Assembly: GCA_038380435.1 (NCBI GenBank) | Contig: JAWZYU010000028.1 | Location: 40,607,095 to 40,671,094 of the forward strand | Length of the DNA stretch: 64,000 bases | DNA from: Ryuthela nishihirai | Lineage: Eukaryota; Arthropoda; Arachnida; Araneae; Heptathelidae | Direction: 5' to 3' | Shown: positions 9,605 to 19,597 of the stretch, piece by piece | Numbering within the stretch: the stretch's first letter is position 1 | Layout of the letters: each line of letters opens with the position of its first letter | Made by a program: the position numbers and the translations under genes | Notes under the pieces: generated by a model | What the model saw: only the letters and a program-made list of their open reading frames with translations | What the model was told of the DNA's origin: nothing | The model's database searches: none

Positions 9605-10860
9605 AGGCCACCGAGGTGGCTAAGTAGATGGTTATTATGCCACCGAGGTGGCTAAGTTGATAGTTATTATGCCACCGAGGTGGCTAAGTAGATAGTTATT
9701 ATGCCACCGAGGTGGCTAAGTAGATAGTTATTATGCCACTGAGGTGGCTGAGTTGATGGTTATTATGCCACCGAGGTGGCTGAGTAGATGGTTATTATGC
9801 CACCGAGGTGGCTGGGTAGATGGTTATTATGCCACCGAGGTGGCTGAGTAGATGGTTATTATGCCACCGAGGTGGCTAAGTAGATGGTTATTATGCCACC
9901 GAGGTGGCTAAGTAGATGGTTATTATGCCACCTAGCTGGCTAAGTAGGTAGTTATTATGCCACCGAGGTGGCTAAGTTGATAGTTATTATGCCACCGAGG
10001 TGGCTAAGTAGATAGTTATTATGCCACCGAGGTGGCTAAGTAGATAGTTATTATGCCACTGAGGTGGCTGAGTTGATGGTTATTATGCCACCGAGGTGGC
10101 TGAGTAGATGGTTATTATGCCACCGAGGTGGCTGGGTAGATGGTTATTATGCCACCGAGGTGGCTGAGTAGATGGTTATTATGCCACCGAGGTGGCTAAG
10201 TAGATGGTTATTATGCCACCGAGGTGGCTAAGTAGATGGTTATTATGCCACCTAGCTGGCTAAGTAGGTAGTTATTATGCCACCGAGGTGGCTAAGTAGA
10301 TGGTTATTATGCCACCGAGGTGGCTTAGTAGATGGTTATTATGCCACCGAGGTGGCTTAGTAGATGGTTATTATGCCACCGAGGTGGCTTACTAGATAGT
10401 TATTATGCCACCGAGGTGGCTATGTAGATAGTTATTATGCCACCGAGGTAGCTAAGTTGATAGTTATTATGCCACCGAGCTGGCTAAGTAGATAGTTATT
10501 ATGCCACCGAGGTGCCTAAGAAGGTAATTATTATGCCACCGAGGTGGTTAAGAAGAAAATTATTATGCCACTGAAGTGGTTAAGTAGTTAATTATCATGC
10601 CACCGAGGCGGCTAGGTATGTAGTTATTATACCACCAGATGGCTAAATAGGTAGTTATTATACCACCAGATGGCTAAATAGGTAGTTATTATGCCACCAG
10701 ATGGCTAAATAGGTAGTTAATAAGCTAACGAAGTGGCTAAGTAGACAATTATTACACCGAGATGTCATAACAATTCCGTCCGACGAATTGGCTAAGTAAA
10801 TAATTATTATGCAGCCGAAGTAGTAGTGGGCTATTGGATGCCAAAGGGTTGATGATGCCA
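9605..10860. repeat. 32-bp minisatellite with palindromic core
   Basis: About 39 units of roughly 32 bp built on GCCACCGAGGTGGC, a palindromic core, followed by TAAGTAGATGGTTATTAT. A 320-bp block (ten units) is duplicated: the rare variant GCCACCTAGCTGGC occurs at 9928 and 10248. Units decay toward the right edge (after 10500). There are no unique spacers, so this is not a CRISPR array. Confidence 0.95.
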
Positions 10861-10879
10861 CCGATATATGGCAATTATA

Positions 10880-11137
10880 GTACTTTCTTTCTGATCGTCA
10901 CTTCTCTCTTGCACGTAATGAGCTGAATGTCCAGGTCACAAAGTCCCCAAGGTCTCAGAGCAGGTTAAGGAAAAAGAGATCAAATGAACAGCTGTTAGGC
11001 GACCTATGGAAGCCACCCGTCGAAACAGTTTAGCGTGATCTTTAGCGTGCACACGTGGTCACCACTTAGCGTGCCATCTGACGGAAGGCGGACCTTCCAA
11101 GCACTTCATTGTCCTTTTCTCACCGAGAGCAGTGGTT
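10880..11137 (-). mobile_element. Old SINE-A, 3' portion, host of nested insertions
   Basis: Decayed antisense copy (CAGGTCACAAAGTCCCCAAG, CTTTAGCGTGCAC) up to ACCGAGAGCAGTGG. Its head resumes at 11641, beyond a SINE-B that itself holds a SINE-A. Confidence 0.75.
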
Positions 11138-11142
11138 AAAAA

Positions 11143-11206
11143 AAAACCCTCAAGCAGATGCTTGCCACAGAGGTCTGACAGGAGCCTGTCAGTTTATATG
11201 CCACAG
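11143..11206 (-). mobile_element. SINE-B, 3' segment
   Basis: It runs from the 3' end (CCCTCAAGCAGATGCTTGCC) to TATGCCACAG, where SINE-A has inserted. It continues at 11504. Confidence 0.88.
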
Positions 11207-11503
11207 TTGGGTTGGGTTGTTTTACCTCTGAGCGGCACTTTTTTGCACACCATGGGCTAAATAGCCAGGTCACATGGACCCCGAAATCTCAGAGAAGGTG
11301 GGAGAGGGGACCCACTGGAACAGCTGTTGGGAGACAGATGGTAGCCTCCCGTCAAGGCCATCCAGCGTGTTCTTTAACGTGCACAGGGTATGGCTCTCCC
11401 GCACACGGGGCCACGGCTTAACGTCCCATCCGACGGACGGCGGCCTTTCCAAGCCCATCGGTGTCCCCTACTAACCGTGGGCAGGGCAGGGAATTTTGCG
11501 GAT
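11207..11503 (-). mobile_element. SINE-A, 5'-truncated, inserted in SINE-B
   Basis: It runs from the tail TTGGGTTGGGTTG to AATTTTGCGG, so the tRNA head is missing. The 10-bp TSD TATGCCACAG is at 11197-11206 and 11504-11513. Loss of the 5' end is usual for target-primed reverse transcription. Confidence 0.93.
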
Positions 11504-11640
11504 TATGCCACAGTAGAAGGTCTGTGAGGATGGCGGGACCTCAGCAGAAAAACGACACATACATGCATGCCTTACCCGGGACTCGAACCCAGGTCCCTTA
11601 GATCAGTAGCCAAGCGCGCTAACCATTCGGCCATGGGATG
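11504..11640 (-). mobile_element. SINE-B, 5' segment with tRNA-like head
   Basis: It continues the SINE-B from 11206 through CCTCAGCAGAAAAACGACAC to the inverted head (GGACTCGAACCCAGGTCCC, GCGCGCTAACCATTCGGCC). Confidence 0.9.
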
Positions 11641-11737
11641 GCTAGCGGAGGATAAATCAAAATGCAGAAAGAGTTGGGATTGAAAGCTGGGAACTACAGA
11701 TTACCGTCCTGGAGCTCCACCGTCTGAGACAAATCCT
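11641..11737 (-). mobile_element. Old SINE-A, head segment
   Basis: GAGGATAAATCAAAATGC and GGGAACTACAGATTACCG are decayed antisense SINE-A head. It completes the old copy whose 3' part is at 10880-11137. Confidence 0.7.
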
Positions 11738-11747
11738 ACCAAGATTT

Positions 11748-12131
11748 GAGGCTGGGTGGCTCAGTCGGTAGCGCACTAGGCTCGTAATCTGTAGTTCTCA
11801 GGTTCGAATCCCAGCTAAGTCAGCGTTGAGATTTATCTCCGCAAAATTCCCCGCCCTGCCCACGGTCAGTAGGGGACACCGATGGGCTTGGAAAGTCCGC
11901 CGTCCTTCGGATGGGACGTTAAGCCGTGGTCCCGTGTGCGGGAGAGCCATACACTGTGCACGTTAAAGAACACACCGGATAGCCTTGACGGGAGGCTACC
12001 ATCTGTCTCCCAACAGCCATTTCAGTGGGTCTCCTCCTCCAACCTTCTCTGAACCTTAGGGGTCCATGTGACCTGGCCATTTAGCCCATGTTGTGCGAAA
12101 AAATGCCGCTCACAGGTAAAACAACCCAACC
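11748..12131 (+). mobile_element. SINE-A, full length
   Basis: It runs from the head GGCTGGGTGGCTCAGTCGG to the tail ACAACCCAACC. Several substitutions mark it as moderately old. Confidence 0.93.
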
Positions 12132-12229
12132 TATCCTGAATACGTATTCTGATTTATTATAAGTTTGCAAATTTTAATATTCCCCCAAAAGACTGTTAAA
12201 TGTGTTATCCACAATCTTCGAACTCCCCC

Positions 12230-12550
12230 CCCCCTCCTACCCACTGATAATGTGTGTTGCTCCGATTTTCCTAGTTTTGGTACAAAAATTTTTTTTTTGT
12301 TTCTTTGTAATTTTTCTCTTTCGTTTCATTTTATTTTTCTACTTCCATTTTTTTTCTTCCTCTTCTGCTGCCTTTTTTTTATTTGCACTTCTTTTGACAT
12401 ACTCCTCTTTTCCTCTTGTGACCATTTTTTTTTATTTCTCAGTTCATCATTTCCTTTTACATTTCTTTTCGTGTGGTTTTGTTTTCCTGTTGAATTTCTT
12501 TTTTTCTCTTCCTTTTCTTTCGTATTTCATTTTATTTATGTGTTATGGCT
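12230..12550 (+). repeat. Pyrimidine-rich tract, copy 1
   Basis: Long T/C-rich stretch with C- and T-homopolymers. Its right part (GTGTGGTTTTGTTTTCCTG through ATTTTATTTATGTGTTAT) matches 15640-15710 in order. The Phe/Leu/Ser-rich frames of 116-140 aa come from base composition alone. Confidence 0.7.
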
Positions 12551-12563
12551 AATCGAAGAGAGT

Positions 12564-12951
12564 TTGGTTGGGCTGTTTTACCTCTGAGCGGCACTTTTTT
12601 GCGCACCATGGGTTAAATGGCCAGGTCACATGGACCCCGAAGGCTCAGAGAAGGTTGGGGGAGGGGACCCACTGGAACAGCTGTTGGGAGACAGATGGTA
12701 GCCTCCCGTCAAGGCCATCCAGCGTGTTCTTTAACGTGCACAGGGTATGGCTTTCCCGTACACGGGGCCACGGCATAACGTCCCATCCGACGGACGGCGA
12801 CCTTTCCAAGCCCATCGGTGTTCCCTACTGACCGTGGGCAAGGCGGGGAGTTTTACGGAGATAAATCTCAACGCTGACCCAGCTGGGACTCGAACCTGGG
12901 AACTACAGATTACGAGCCTGGCGCGCTACCGACTAAGCCACCCCCGCCCCA
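12564..12951 (-). mobile_element. SINE-A, full length, first part of a dimeric insertion
   Basis: It runs from the tail TTGGTTGGGCTGTTTTACC to the head CACCCCCGCCCC. It shares one pair of TSDs with the partial copy that follows: AATCGAAGAGAGT at 12551-12563 and 13166-13178. Confidence 0.94.
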
Positions 12952-13165
12952 TCTTAGGTCACATGGACCCCGAAAGCTCAAAGAGGGTTGATGGAGGGGA
13001 CCCACTGGAACAGCTGTTGGGAGACAGATGGTAACCTCCCGTGAAGGCCATTCAGTCTGTCCTTTAACGTGCACAGGTTATGGCTCTCTCCCATACACGG
13101 GACCACGGTTTTATGTCCCATCCGACGGACGACGGGCTTTACAAGTCAGTCGGTGTCCCCTACTG
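12952..13165 (-). mobile_element. SINE-A, partial, second part of the dimeric insertion
   Basis: It starts in the 3' half (AGGTCACATGGACCCCG) directly after the first head and ends at GTGTCCCCTACTG. It lies inside the same TSD pair, so it either entered with the first copy or arose there afterwards. Confidence 0.88.
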
Positions 13166-13178
13166 AATCGAAGAGAGT

Positions 13179-13585
13179 AACGAGACAAATTCAACAGTTC
13201 TAAAAGACAGAGGAACTTCATATCCTCTCTAGTGAACATAAAATTCACCTCGTTAAAGAGGATGAAGTTTCGCTCTTTTTTGAGACGTTAGCACTCTCTA
13301 AAGGGGGAAATTCAAACTAGTTGATGATCCGATAAATGGAGAATGTGATTTTTATTTCGTGGTTATCCAACCCAAAATGTCTTTAAAAATTCATTCCTAA
13401 AAAAATCGCTTCTCTCAGTGTAAACACATTCAAAAATTCATTCAAAATTTCAAACCTTTGACTTGAACAGTTCCCTTGTAATAAAAGTTTGAAGTTTGGA
13501 TCTTCCAAATTCGAGACGATGGAAATTGCAATTATTGGGAGACTCAAAAAACGCAGTTACCAATATTTCGTTAGCATCTGTCCAA
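13179..13585. other. AT-rich sequence, no gene recognised
   Basis: About 0.4 kb without recognised repeats. The 82-aa antisense frame at its right edge extends into SINE-A. Confidence 0.4.
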
Positions 13586-13589
13586 CCCC

Positions 13590-14218
13590 AAACCACAAAA
13601 AGCCCCGCCCTATCCTCGATCAGTAAGGGATGGGGTTGGAAAGGCCGCCGTCCGTCGGATGGGACGTTAAGCCTTGGCCACGTGTGCGGATGAGCCATAC
13701 CCTGTGCACGTTAAAGAACACGCTGGATGGCCTTGACGGGAGGCTACCATCTGTCTCCCAACCACTGCTCCAGTGGGTGTCCTCCCCCAACCTTCTCTGA
13801 GCATTCGGGATCCTTGTGACCTGGTCATTTAGCCCATGGTGTGCAAAAAAGTGCCGCTCAGAGGTAAAACAATCCAACATTGAAGAACACGCTGGATGGC
13901 CTTGACGGGAGGCTACCATCTGTCTCCCAGCAGCTGCTCCAGTGGGTGTCCTTCCCAACCTTCTCTGAGCATTCGGGATCCTTGTGACCTGGTCATTTAG
14001 CCCATGGTGTGCAAAAAAGTGCCGCTCAGAGGTAAAACAATCCAACATTAAAGAACACGCTGGATGGCCTTGACGGGAGGCTACCATCTGTCTCCCAACA
14101 GCTGCTCCAGTGGGTGTCCTCCCCCAACCTTCTCTGATTCTTCGGGGTCCATGTGACCTGGCCATTTAGCCCATGGTGTACAAAAAAAAAGTGCCGCTCG
14201 GAGGTAAAACAACCCAAC
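13590..14218 (+). mobile_element. SINE-A multimer, 5'-truncated, three 3'-half units
   Basis: It starts near GCCCCGCCCTATCCTCG. TTAAAG or TTGAAG occurs at 13711, 13880 and 14048 (spacing 169 and 168). The tail-to-GTTAAAG junction is as at other loci, here mutated to ACATTAAAG. It ends ACAACCCAACAAC. The 181-aa antisense frame is a translation of the repeat. Confidence 0.9.
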
Positions 14219-14546
14219 AACTATTTTCAAATTCATATTTTTGCGAATTTGGATTTTGCTCAATGCAGAAATAAAATAAAAAAAAGCTGCAGAGACTTTT
14301 ATCGATTGAAAATGAACTAACAGTGTATCTATCAATAATTAAACACCGTATAAAAGAAATATCTTGCCATAATCAAGCATAAGTTTCACTCTAAACTTTT
14401 TACCTTATTTACCTTTACAAAATTGCATGAGCATTTTGCATAGTTTTCCACAAAATGTTTCCACAAACACCATTGGAATATTCAGAAATGCGAATCCTAA
14501 TATCTGAATAAATCGTAGAGTTGAATATATAGAGACGGACTAACAG
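14219..14546. other. AT-rich sequence, no gene recognised
   Basis: About 0.33 kb with no repeat or coding signal that I recognise. Confidence 0.4.
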
Positions 14547-14557
14547 ACTAGAGAGTG

Positions 14558-14945
14558 TTGGTTGGTTGGATTTACCCCTGAGCGGCACTTTTTGGAACAC
14601 CATGGGCTAAACGGCCAGGTCACATGGACCCCGAAGGCTCAGAAAAGGTTGGGGGAGGAGACCCACTGGAACAGCTGTTGGGAGACAGATGGTAGCCTCC
14701 CGTGAAGGCCATCCACCGTGGTTCTTTAACGTGCACAGGGTATGGCTCTCCCGAACAAGGGGGCCCGGCTTAACGTTCCATCCGACGGACGGCGGCCTTT
14801 CCAAGCCCATCGGTGTCCCCTACTGACCGTGGGCAGACGGAGAATTTTACGGAGATAAATCTCAACGCTGACCCAACTGGGACTCGAAACTGGGAACTAC
14901 AGATTACGAGTCTGGTGCACTACCGACTGAGCCACCCCCGCCCCA
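14558..14945 (-). mobile_element. SINE-A, full length
   Basis: It runs from the tail TTGGTTGGATTTACCCC to the head CCACCCCCGCCCC. The near-identical flanks ACTAGAGAGTG (14547) and ACTACAGAGTG (14946) are a probable 11-bp TSD with one mismatch. Confidence 0.92.
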
Positions 14946-15269
14946 ACTACAGAGTGAAAACAAGATAGTTATTTCTTTAAATTTTTATTTCTTAAAAACA
15001 AATAATCCTGGAGCAATTTCTATTTTTGGCATCTAAATGTTTGAATTCCTTGCCATTTGATGCAAGAAATGAACTTTAGTCTTTAATTTTTTTAAAAATA
15101 TTTAAACAAAAGTTATATTCTTGCTGCTATAATGATTATTTTAAAATTATAAAATGATTATTCAGTTTGTATTTTCGAAACTTTGTTCGCATGTCGTATT
15201 TAATCAGCTTTCAAATAATGTTTGTTCCTAAATGGTCAAAATCAAAGGATTTCCAATTCATCTTACGTG

Positions 15270-15770
15270 GATGCTTTTTCTTAATCCTTTTTTATTTCAT
15301 TTCATTTATCTCTATTTTCTTTCTACATTTATTTCATTTGATTTTTCCCGATTTCTTTTTCTTTTGTATTTTGTTTTATTTTTCTGTTTTCCTTTTTTCT
15401 ATACTTCTTTTATTTGCTTTTTTTTTTCTCGTTTTCTTTTCCGCATATATATTTTTATTTGCTTCTGTGTAATTTGCCTCTTATCCTTCATTCTATTCTT
15501 ATGCTTTCAAGTTTTTTTCTTTTCATTTCTTTCCTTTTATTTCATTAGCATTTTTTCCTACTTGTATGTTTTTATTTCTCTGTTCTGTTCCTTTTTTTTT
15601 GCCAGTTCATTATTTCCCTTCGCCCTTTTTTTTTGTGTGGTTTTGTTTTTTCTCTTGAATTTTTTTTTGTCTTTGTTTTCTTTCGTGTTTAATTTTATTT
15701 ATGTGTTATTCTGTTTCCTTCATCTTTTTTTTTTATCTCATTTTTTCCCTTTATATTACTTTTTGATTAA
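15270..15770 (+). repeat. Pyrimidine-rich tract, copy 2
   Basis: About 0.5 kb of T-rich sequence, related at its right end to 12470-12545. An apparent 184-aa protein (15232-15786) is almost all Phe, Leu, Ser, Ile and Tyr. It reflects composition, not a membrane protein gene. Confidence 0.7.
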
Positions 15771-15786
15771 CCGTCCCATGGATTAG

Positions 15787-15995
15787 CCATCCTATGGCCG
15801 AGTGGTTAGCGCGCTTGGCTACCTTGGCTACTGATCTAAGGGACTCTGGGTTCGAGCCCCGGATTAAGGCATGGTTGTATGTGTTGTTTTTCTGCTGAGG
15901 TCCTGCCATCCTCTCAGATCTTCTACTTTGGCATATAAACTGACAGGCTCATGTCAGACCTCTGTGGCAAGCAGCTGCTTGAGGGGGTATTTATT
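15787..15995 (+). mobile_element. SINE-B, full length
   Basis: Head CCATCCTATGGCCGAGTGGT, B box GGTTCGAGCCCC, body TCTGCTGAGGTCCTGCCATC, and 3' end CAGCTGCTTGAGGGGG. It is a good reference copy of the family, and it lies between two pyrimidine-rich tracts. Confidence 0.93.
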
Positions 15996-15999
15996 ATTA

Positions 16000-16225
16000 T
16001 TATTTTTATTACTTTTTGTTTATATTTTTTTTTTCCTTTTTTATTTTCTACCATATTTCTTTTTATTTTTTATTGCATTCTTTTTATTTTTGTTTGCCTG
16101 TTTTTCTTTCTGTTTTCTTGTTGAATTCTTTTTTCCTTTTCACTTTTTATCCATTTTTTTTTATTTACTTGAATTATTTTCTTTTTTTTTCCAATGGTGG
16201 ATATTATATTTTTTCCTTTATTATC
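16000..16225 (+). repeat. Pyrimidine-rich tract, copy 3
   Basis: T/C-rich sequence resembling the other two tracts (TTTTCTTGTTGAATTC compared with TGTTGAATTTC at 12489). It may be part of the same old element, split by the SINE-B at 15787. Confidence 0.6.
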
Positions 16226-16559
16226 TGTATAATTTGTAAATTTGCAATCATTATCATTTGTTAGTCGTGTGTTTTTGTGTGGTTCAGTGGATTCGACTGA
16301 TTGATTTACACTTCCTGTGAAAGTTGTATTGTGAACAGTTACAATTTTTTCCCTGCCTTTTCAAAAATTCAATTTTTTTCCCAAAGTATCACCTATACAA
16401 TTATTTTCAAAAAAAAAAATCTCACTAAGCCGAATTTATCAGCGGAAACGCATATGGTTTTAACAGATATAATCTAGATTATATCAATATCATGACATAA
16501 AATGAAGGAGGAAAAAAATAAATAAAGGAGAAAACCAATAAAGTGAAAAATGTTTCCGA

Positions 16560-17545
16560 TTAAAAACATCCCTTTTTCATCAACCACTCAAATAATTTTT
16601 CTTTAACATCAGAAATTTTGCTCAAATCTACAATGTCTTTAGGAATCAAGTTAAATAGTTAAGGAATTTGATATTCTTTGGAATTTTGTCCATAATCATT
16701 ATAGAATTTTGGTTGTTTTGAAAAACCATTAGCTTTTCTTCTAATAAATTTATCGTGGCAAATATTTTGCCTACAGCTATTATTAAAGAAGTTATTGATA
16801 AGCAAACAAACAAACACAAATAACCTTTCAATAGGTAAAATTCTGAACAAATCAAAAATATCATTTTTCGTTGTAAGGGAATTTTTAACTTCTGACTTAC
16901 ACAATCCTTTTAGCAGTCTAATTTGTATTTTTTTTAATTTTATTTAATTCTGCCTTATAGGCTGTCCCATAAACTGTTATTCCATAGCTAATTATAGATT
17001 CCAAAAAAATATTAAATCAGTTAATTGTGTATCAACAAAGAAGTTAAGATTCCTAATTTTAAATGCTACAAATCGTAATCTTGAACACATCCCGTCAATA
17101 CGTTTATTCCATCTCTATTTTGAATTCATTTTCAAGCCTAGGTAAATTATTTCAATTACTTCTTCTATTTTAGGACAATTGCATATATCAGGTAATAAAC
17201 CATCCTACTTATAACAACTGATTGGATGTTTGGTAATACTTCTGTTAAATATGCAATGCTGAAAACCAATACACATTTTTTTTTCTCTCATTTATTCTCA
17301 GTTTATTATTAGCATCCAATTAACTGCTTTATTAAAATCATTTTGTAGTTGCAAATAGAGGTTTCTAAATCTGAATGGAAGATGATTAGCACTGTATCAT
17401 TAGCATACATATATAATCACTATTGAAATTAATATTAGCCAAATCATTTATAGATATAGTTATATTTGAAATAACATAGGGCCGAGAATAGATCCTTGTG
17501 GAACTCCAAATTCGTCATAAACACTGTTTCAAAATCGATGGATGC
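16560..17545 (-). pseudogene. Non-LTR retrotransposon reverse transcriptase remnant
   Basis: Read on the minus strand, 17470-17515 encodes GVPQGSILGP, the conserved RT block just before the catalytic aspartates. About 90 bp further on, 17389-17412 encodes YANDTVLI, where the usual YADD motif has Asn for the first Asp. The distal part (16659-16904) encodes a C-terminal segment (ILPIERLFVF) of the kind that ends Jockey/CR1/L2-like ORF2 proteins. Stops and frameshifts break every frame, so it is a dead fragment. It resembles the better-preserved element at 19789-22500 and may be a second, more decayed copy. No endonuclease domain or 3' tail is visible. Confidence 0.82.
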
Positions 17546-17660
17546 CGAAAAGTCGCTACGCAAACTTCTAAAATAGTAACTGTTTAGTAAATAATTTATT
17601 ATTAACTTTTAAGGCAATTCTTACGACTAGCAACACTGTTCCAGTTTCTAGAATTCTTTT

Positions 17661-18048
17661 TAGGCAGGGTGGATCAATTGGTAGCACACCAAGCTGGTAA
17701 TCTGCAATTCCCAGGTTCGAGTCCCAGCTGAGCCAGCTTTGAGATTTATCTTCTAAAAACTCCTTGCCCTGCCTACGGTCAGTAGGGGACACCGAAGGGC
17801 TTGGAAAGGCCGCCGTCCGTCAGATGGGACGTTAAGCTGTTGCCCCGTGTGCGGAAGAACCATACTCTGTGCACGTTAAAGAACACGCTGGATGGCCTTG
17901 ACGGGAGGCTACCATCTGTCTCCCAACAGCTGTTCCAGTGGGTCCCCTCCCCCAACCTTCTCTGAGCCTTCGGGGTCCATGTGACCTGGCCATTTAGCCC
18001 ATTGTGAGCACTAATATGCCAATCAGTGGTAAAAAAAAAACCCAACCT
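17661..18048 (+). mobile_element. SINE-A, full length
   Basis: It runs from the head AGGGTGGATCAATTGGTAGC to the tail AAAAACCCAACC. The A box is mutated (GATCAATTGG), so Pol III activity is doubtful. Confidence 0.92.
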
Positions 18049-18770
18049 GATTATTTGCTGTCTTTATGATCAGGCCATCATGTCCGTCAACTCATCTAAC
18101 TTAAATCACCAGCGAGCATTCAATTTTTATCGAATAAAAGGGAGAAAAATAGAAATGAAAGAAATCATTGGAGAGAAACGAGCGATGAGGGAAAGAAAAC
18201 TCTCCCAAAAAAGAAAGATTTATCTCTTCTCAAGACTATTCCAGCTGAGTGACTTTTAATAACGCATTTATTACCTGCTTATTCGAACCTTACGAACAGG
18301 TGAGCGGCCCTGTCTTGTTCGACTTTTCCACGTCACCGCTCGAGCGACAACGTCACATCCGGCACTTCCTCCCCTCATCTAAAGACAAAAGTATCTCAGC
18401 GAGGCACGATGGAGCGTTAAGAGGCATTGGATGCTGCAGATGCTAAGTGGACGGTCAACATCATATATCAGGTGATGCAGCTCCGTTGCCATGGCGTCGG
18501 TACGCACGTCTTCACTGATTCATGTTCCCCCCCACCTCCTCTTCTCCCTGCGTCCCCTCCACTTCCTGTTCGCAGAAGAGCGAGTGTAACTTATGGAAAT
18601 TGATCTTATCTTTGATGTCGTCGACTTTGAAGTACAGCTGACTTGTGTACTTTCAGATGAATTGCATTGTTATGTTGGGTGCGTCACCATTCACAGCGCG
18701 GTTTTTTTGAATTGCTGAATGATCTGTAAAAGCGTGGATACTGTGATCGCATAGTCACTGAGGCTGGGGC
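18049..18770. other. Apparently low-copy sequence, no gene recognised
   Basis: About 0.7 kb, GC-richer from 18300 to 18600 than its surroundings. Two short sense frames (77 and 65 aa) have no known motif. It might hold an exon or regulatory DNA, but nothing in the sequence decides this. Confidence 0.4.
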
Positions 18771-19415
18771 AGGGTTGTTTTACCTCTGAGCTGCACTGTT
18801 TTGCATACCATGGGCTAAATAGCCAGGTCACATGGACCCCGAAGGCTCAGAGAAGGTTGGGGGAGGGGACCCACTGGAACAGCTGTTGGGAGACAGATGG
18901 TAGCCTCCCGTCAAGGCGATCCACCGGGATCTTTAACGTGCACAGGGTATGGCCAAGGCCACCTAGAAGACAAGACCATGACTGCGATACTGTGACGTCA
19001 CGGATGGAGGGTTGGGTTGGGTTGTTTTACCTCTGAGCTGCACTGTTTTGCATACCATGGGCTAAATAGCCAGGTCACATGGACCCCAAAGGCTCAGAGA
19101 AGGTTGGGGGAGGGAATCCACTGGAACAGCTGTTGGGAGACAGATGGCAGCCTCCCGTCAAGGCGATCCACCGGGATCTTTAACGTGCACAGGGTATGGC
19201 CAAGGCCACCTAGAAGACAAGGCCATGACAGCGATACTGTGACGTCACGGATGGAGGGTTGGGTTGGGTTGTTTTACCTCTGAGCTGCACTGTTTTGCAT
19301 ACCATGGGCTCAGAGAAGGTTGGGGGAGGGAATCCACTGGAACAGCTGTTGGGAGACAGATGGCAGCCTCCCGTCAAGGCTATCCACCGGGATCTTTAAC
19401 GTGCACAGGGTATGG
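18771..19415 (-). mobile_element. SINE-A 3' half with MITE-G end, tandemly repeated
   Basis: Units start at about 18771, 19011 and 19258. Each comprises SINE-A from tail to GGGTATGG, then the first 58 bp or so of MITE-G up to CACGGATGGAGG. Spacing is 247 bp, then 216 bp because the third unit lacks about 31 bp of SINE. The duplication therefore followed the insertion of MITE-G into SINE-A. Confidence 0.88.
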
Positions 19416-19597
19416 CCAAGGCCACCTAGAAGACAAGGCCATGACAGCGATACTGTGACGTCACGGATGGAGGGAGAACAGGCGAATGAATTGCGCTGTA
19501 TAAAACCTTGTTTGCTGCGTTGGCTTTAAATGAGATACCTCATTCGCCTGTTCCCCTCAGTATCACTGTCGTGGCCTTGTCTTCTAGGTGGCTTTGG
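19416..19597. mobile_element. MITE-G, long inverted repeats, 5-bp TSD
   Basis: A 182-bp fold-back. The left end CCAAGGCCACCTAGAAGACA matches the inverse of the right end TGTCTTCTAGGTGGCTTTGG. Homology continues inward through AACAGGCGAATGA and its inverse TCATTCGCCTGTT. The target is TATGG at 19411-19415 and 19598-19602. The SINE-A consensus has a single TATGG here (CAGGGTATGGCTCTCCC), which proves the insertion. No transposase is present. Confidence 0.93.

Noticed and set aside
9605..10860. CRISPR-like array
   Set aside because: The 32-bp repeats have a palindromic core but there are no unique spacers, and the setting is eukaryotic.
11748..11830. Functional tRNA gene
   Set aside because: The tRNA-like heads are fused to SINE bodies, and lack a closed acceptor stem and terminator. 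The same holds for SINE-B heads.
13620..14165. 181-residue open frame and the many similar 70-145 aa frames
   Set aside because: All are translations of SINE-A or its multimers, with the same peptides appearing at dozens of loci on both strands.
15232..15786. 184-residue frame resembling a multi-pass membrane protein
   Set aside because: Phe/Leu/Ser/Tyr-rich only because the DNA is a T/C-rich tract. The overlapping frame looks similar.
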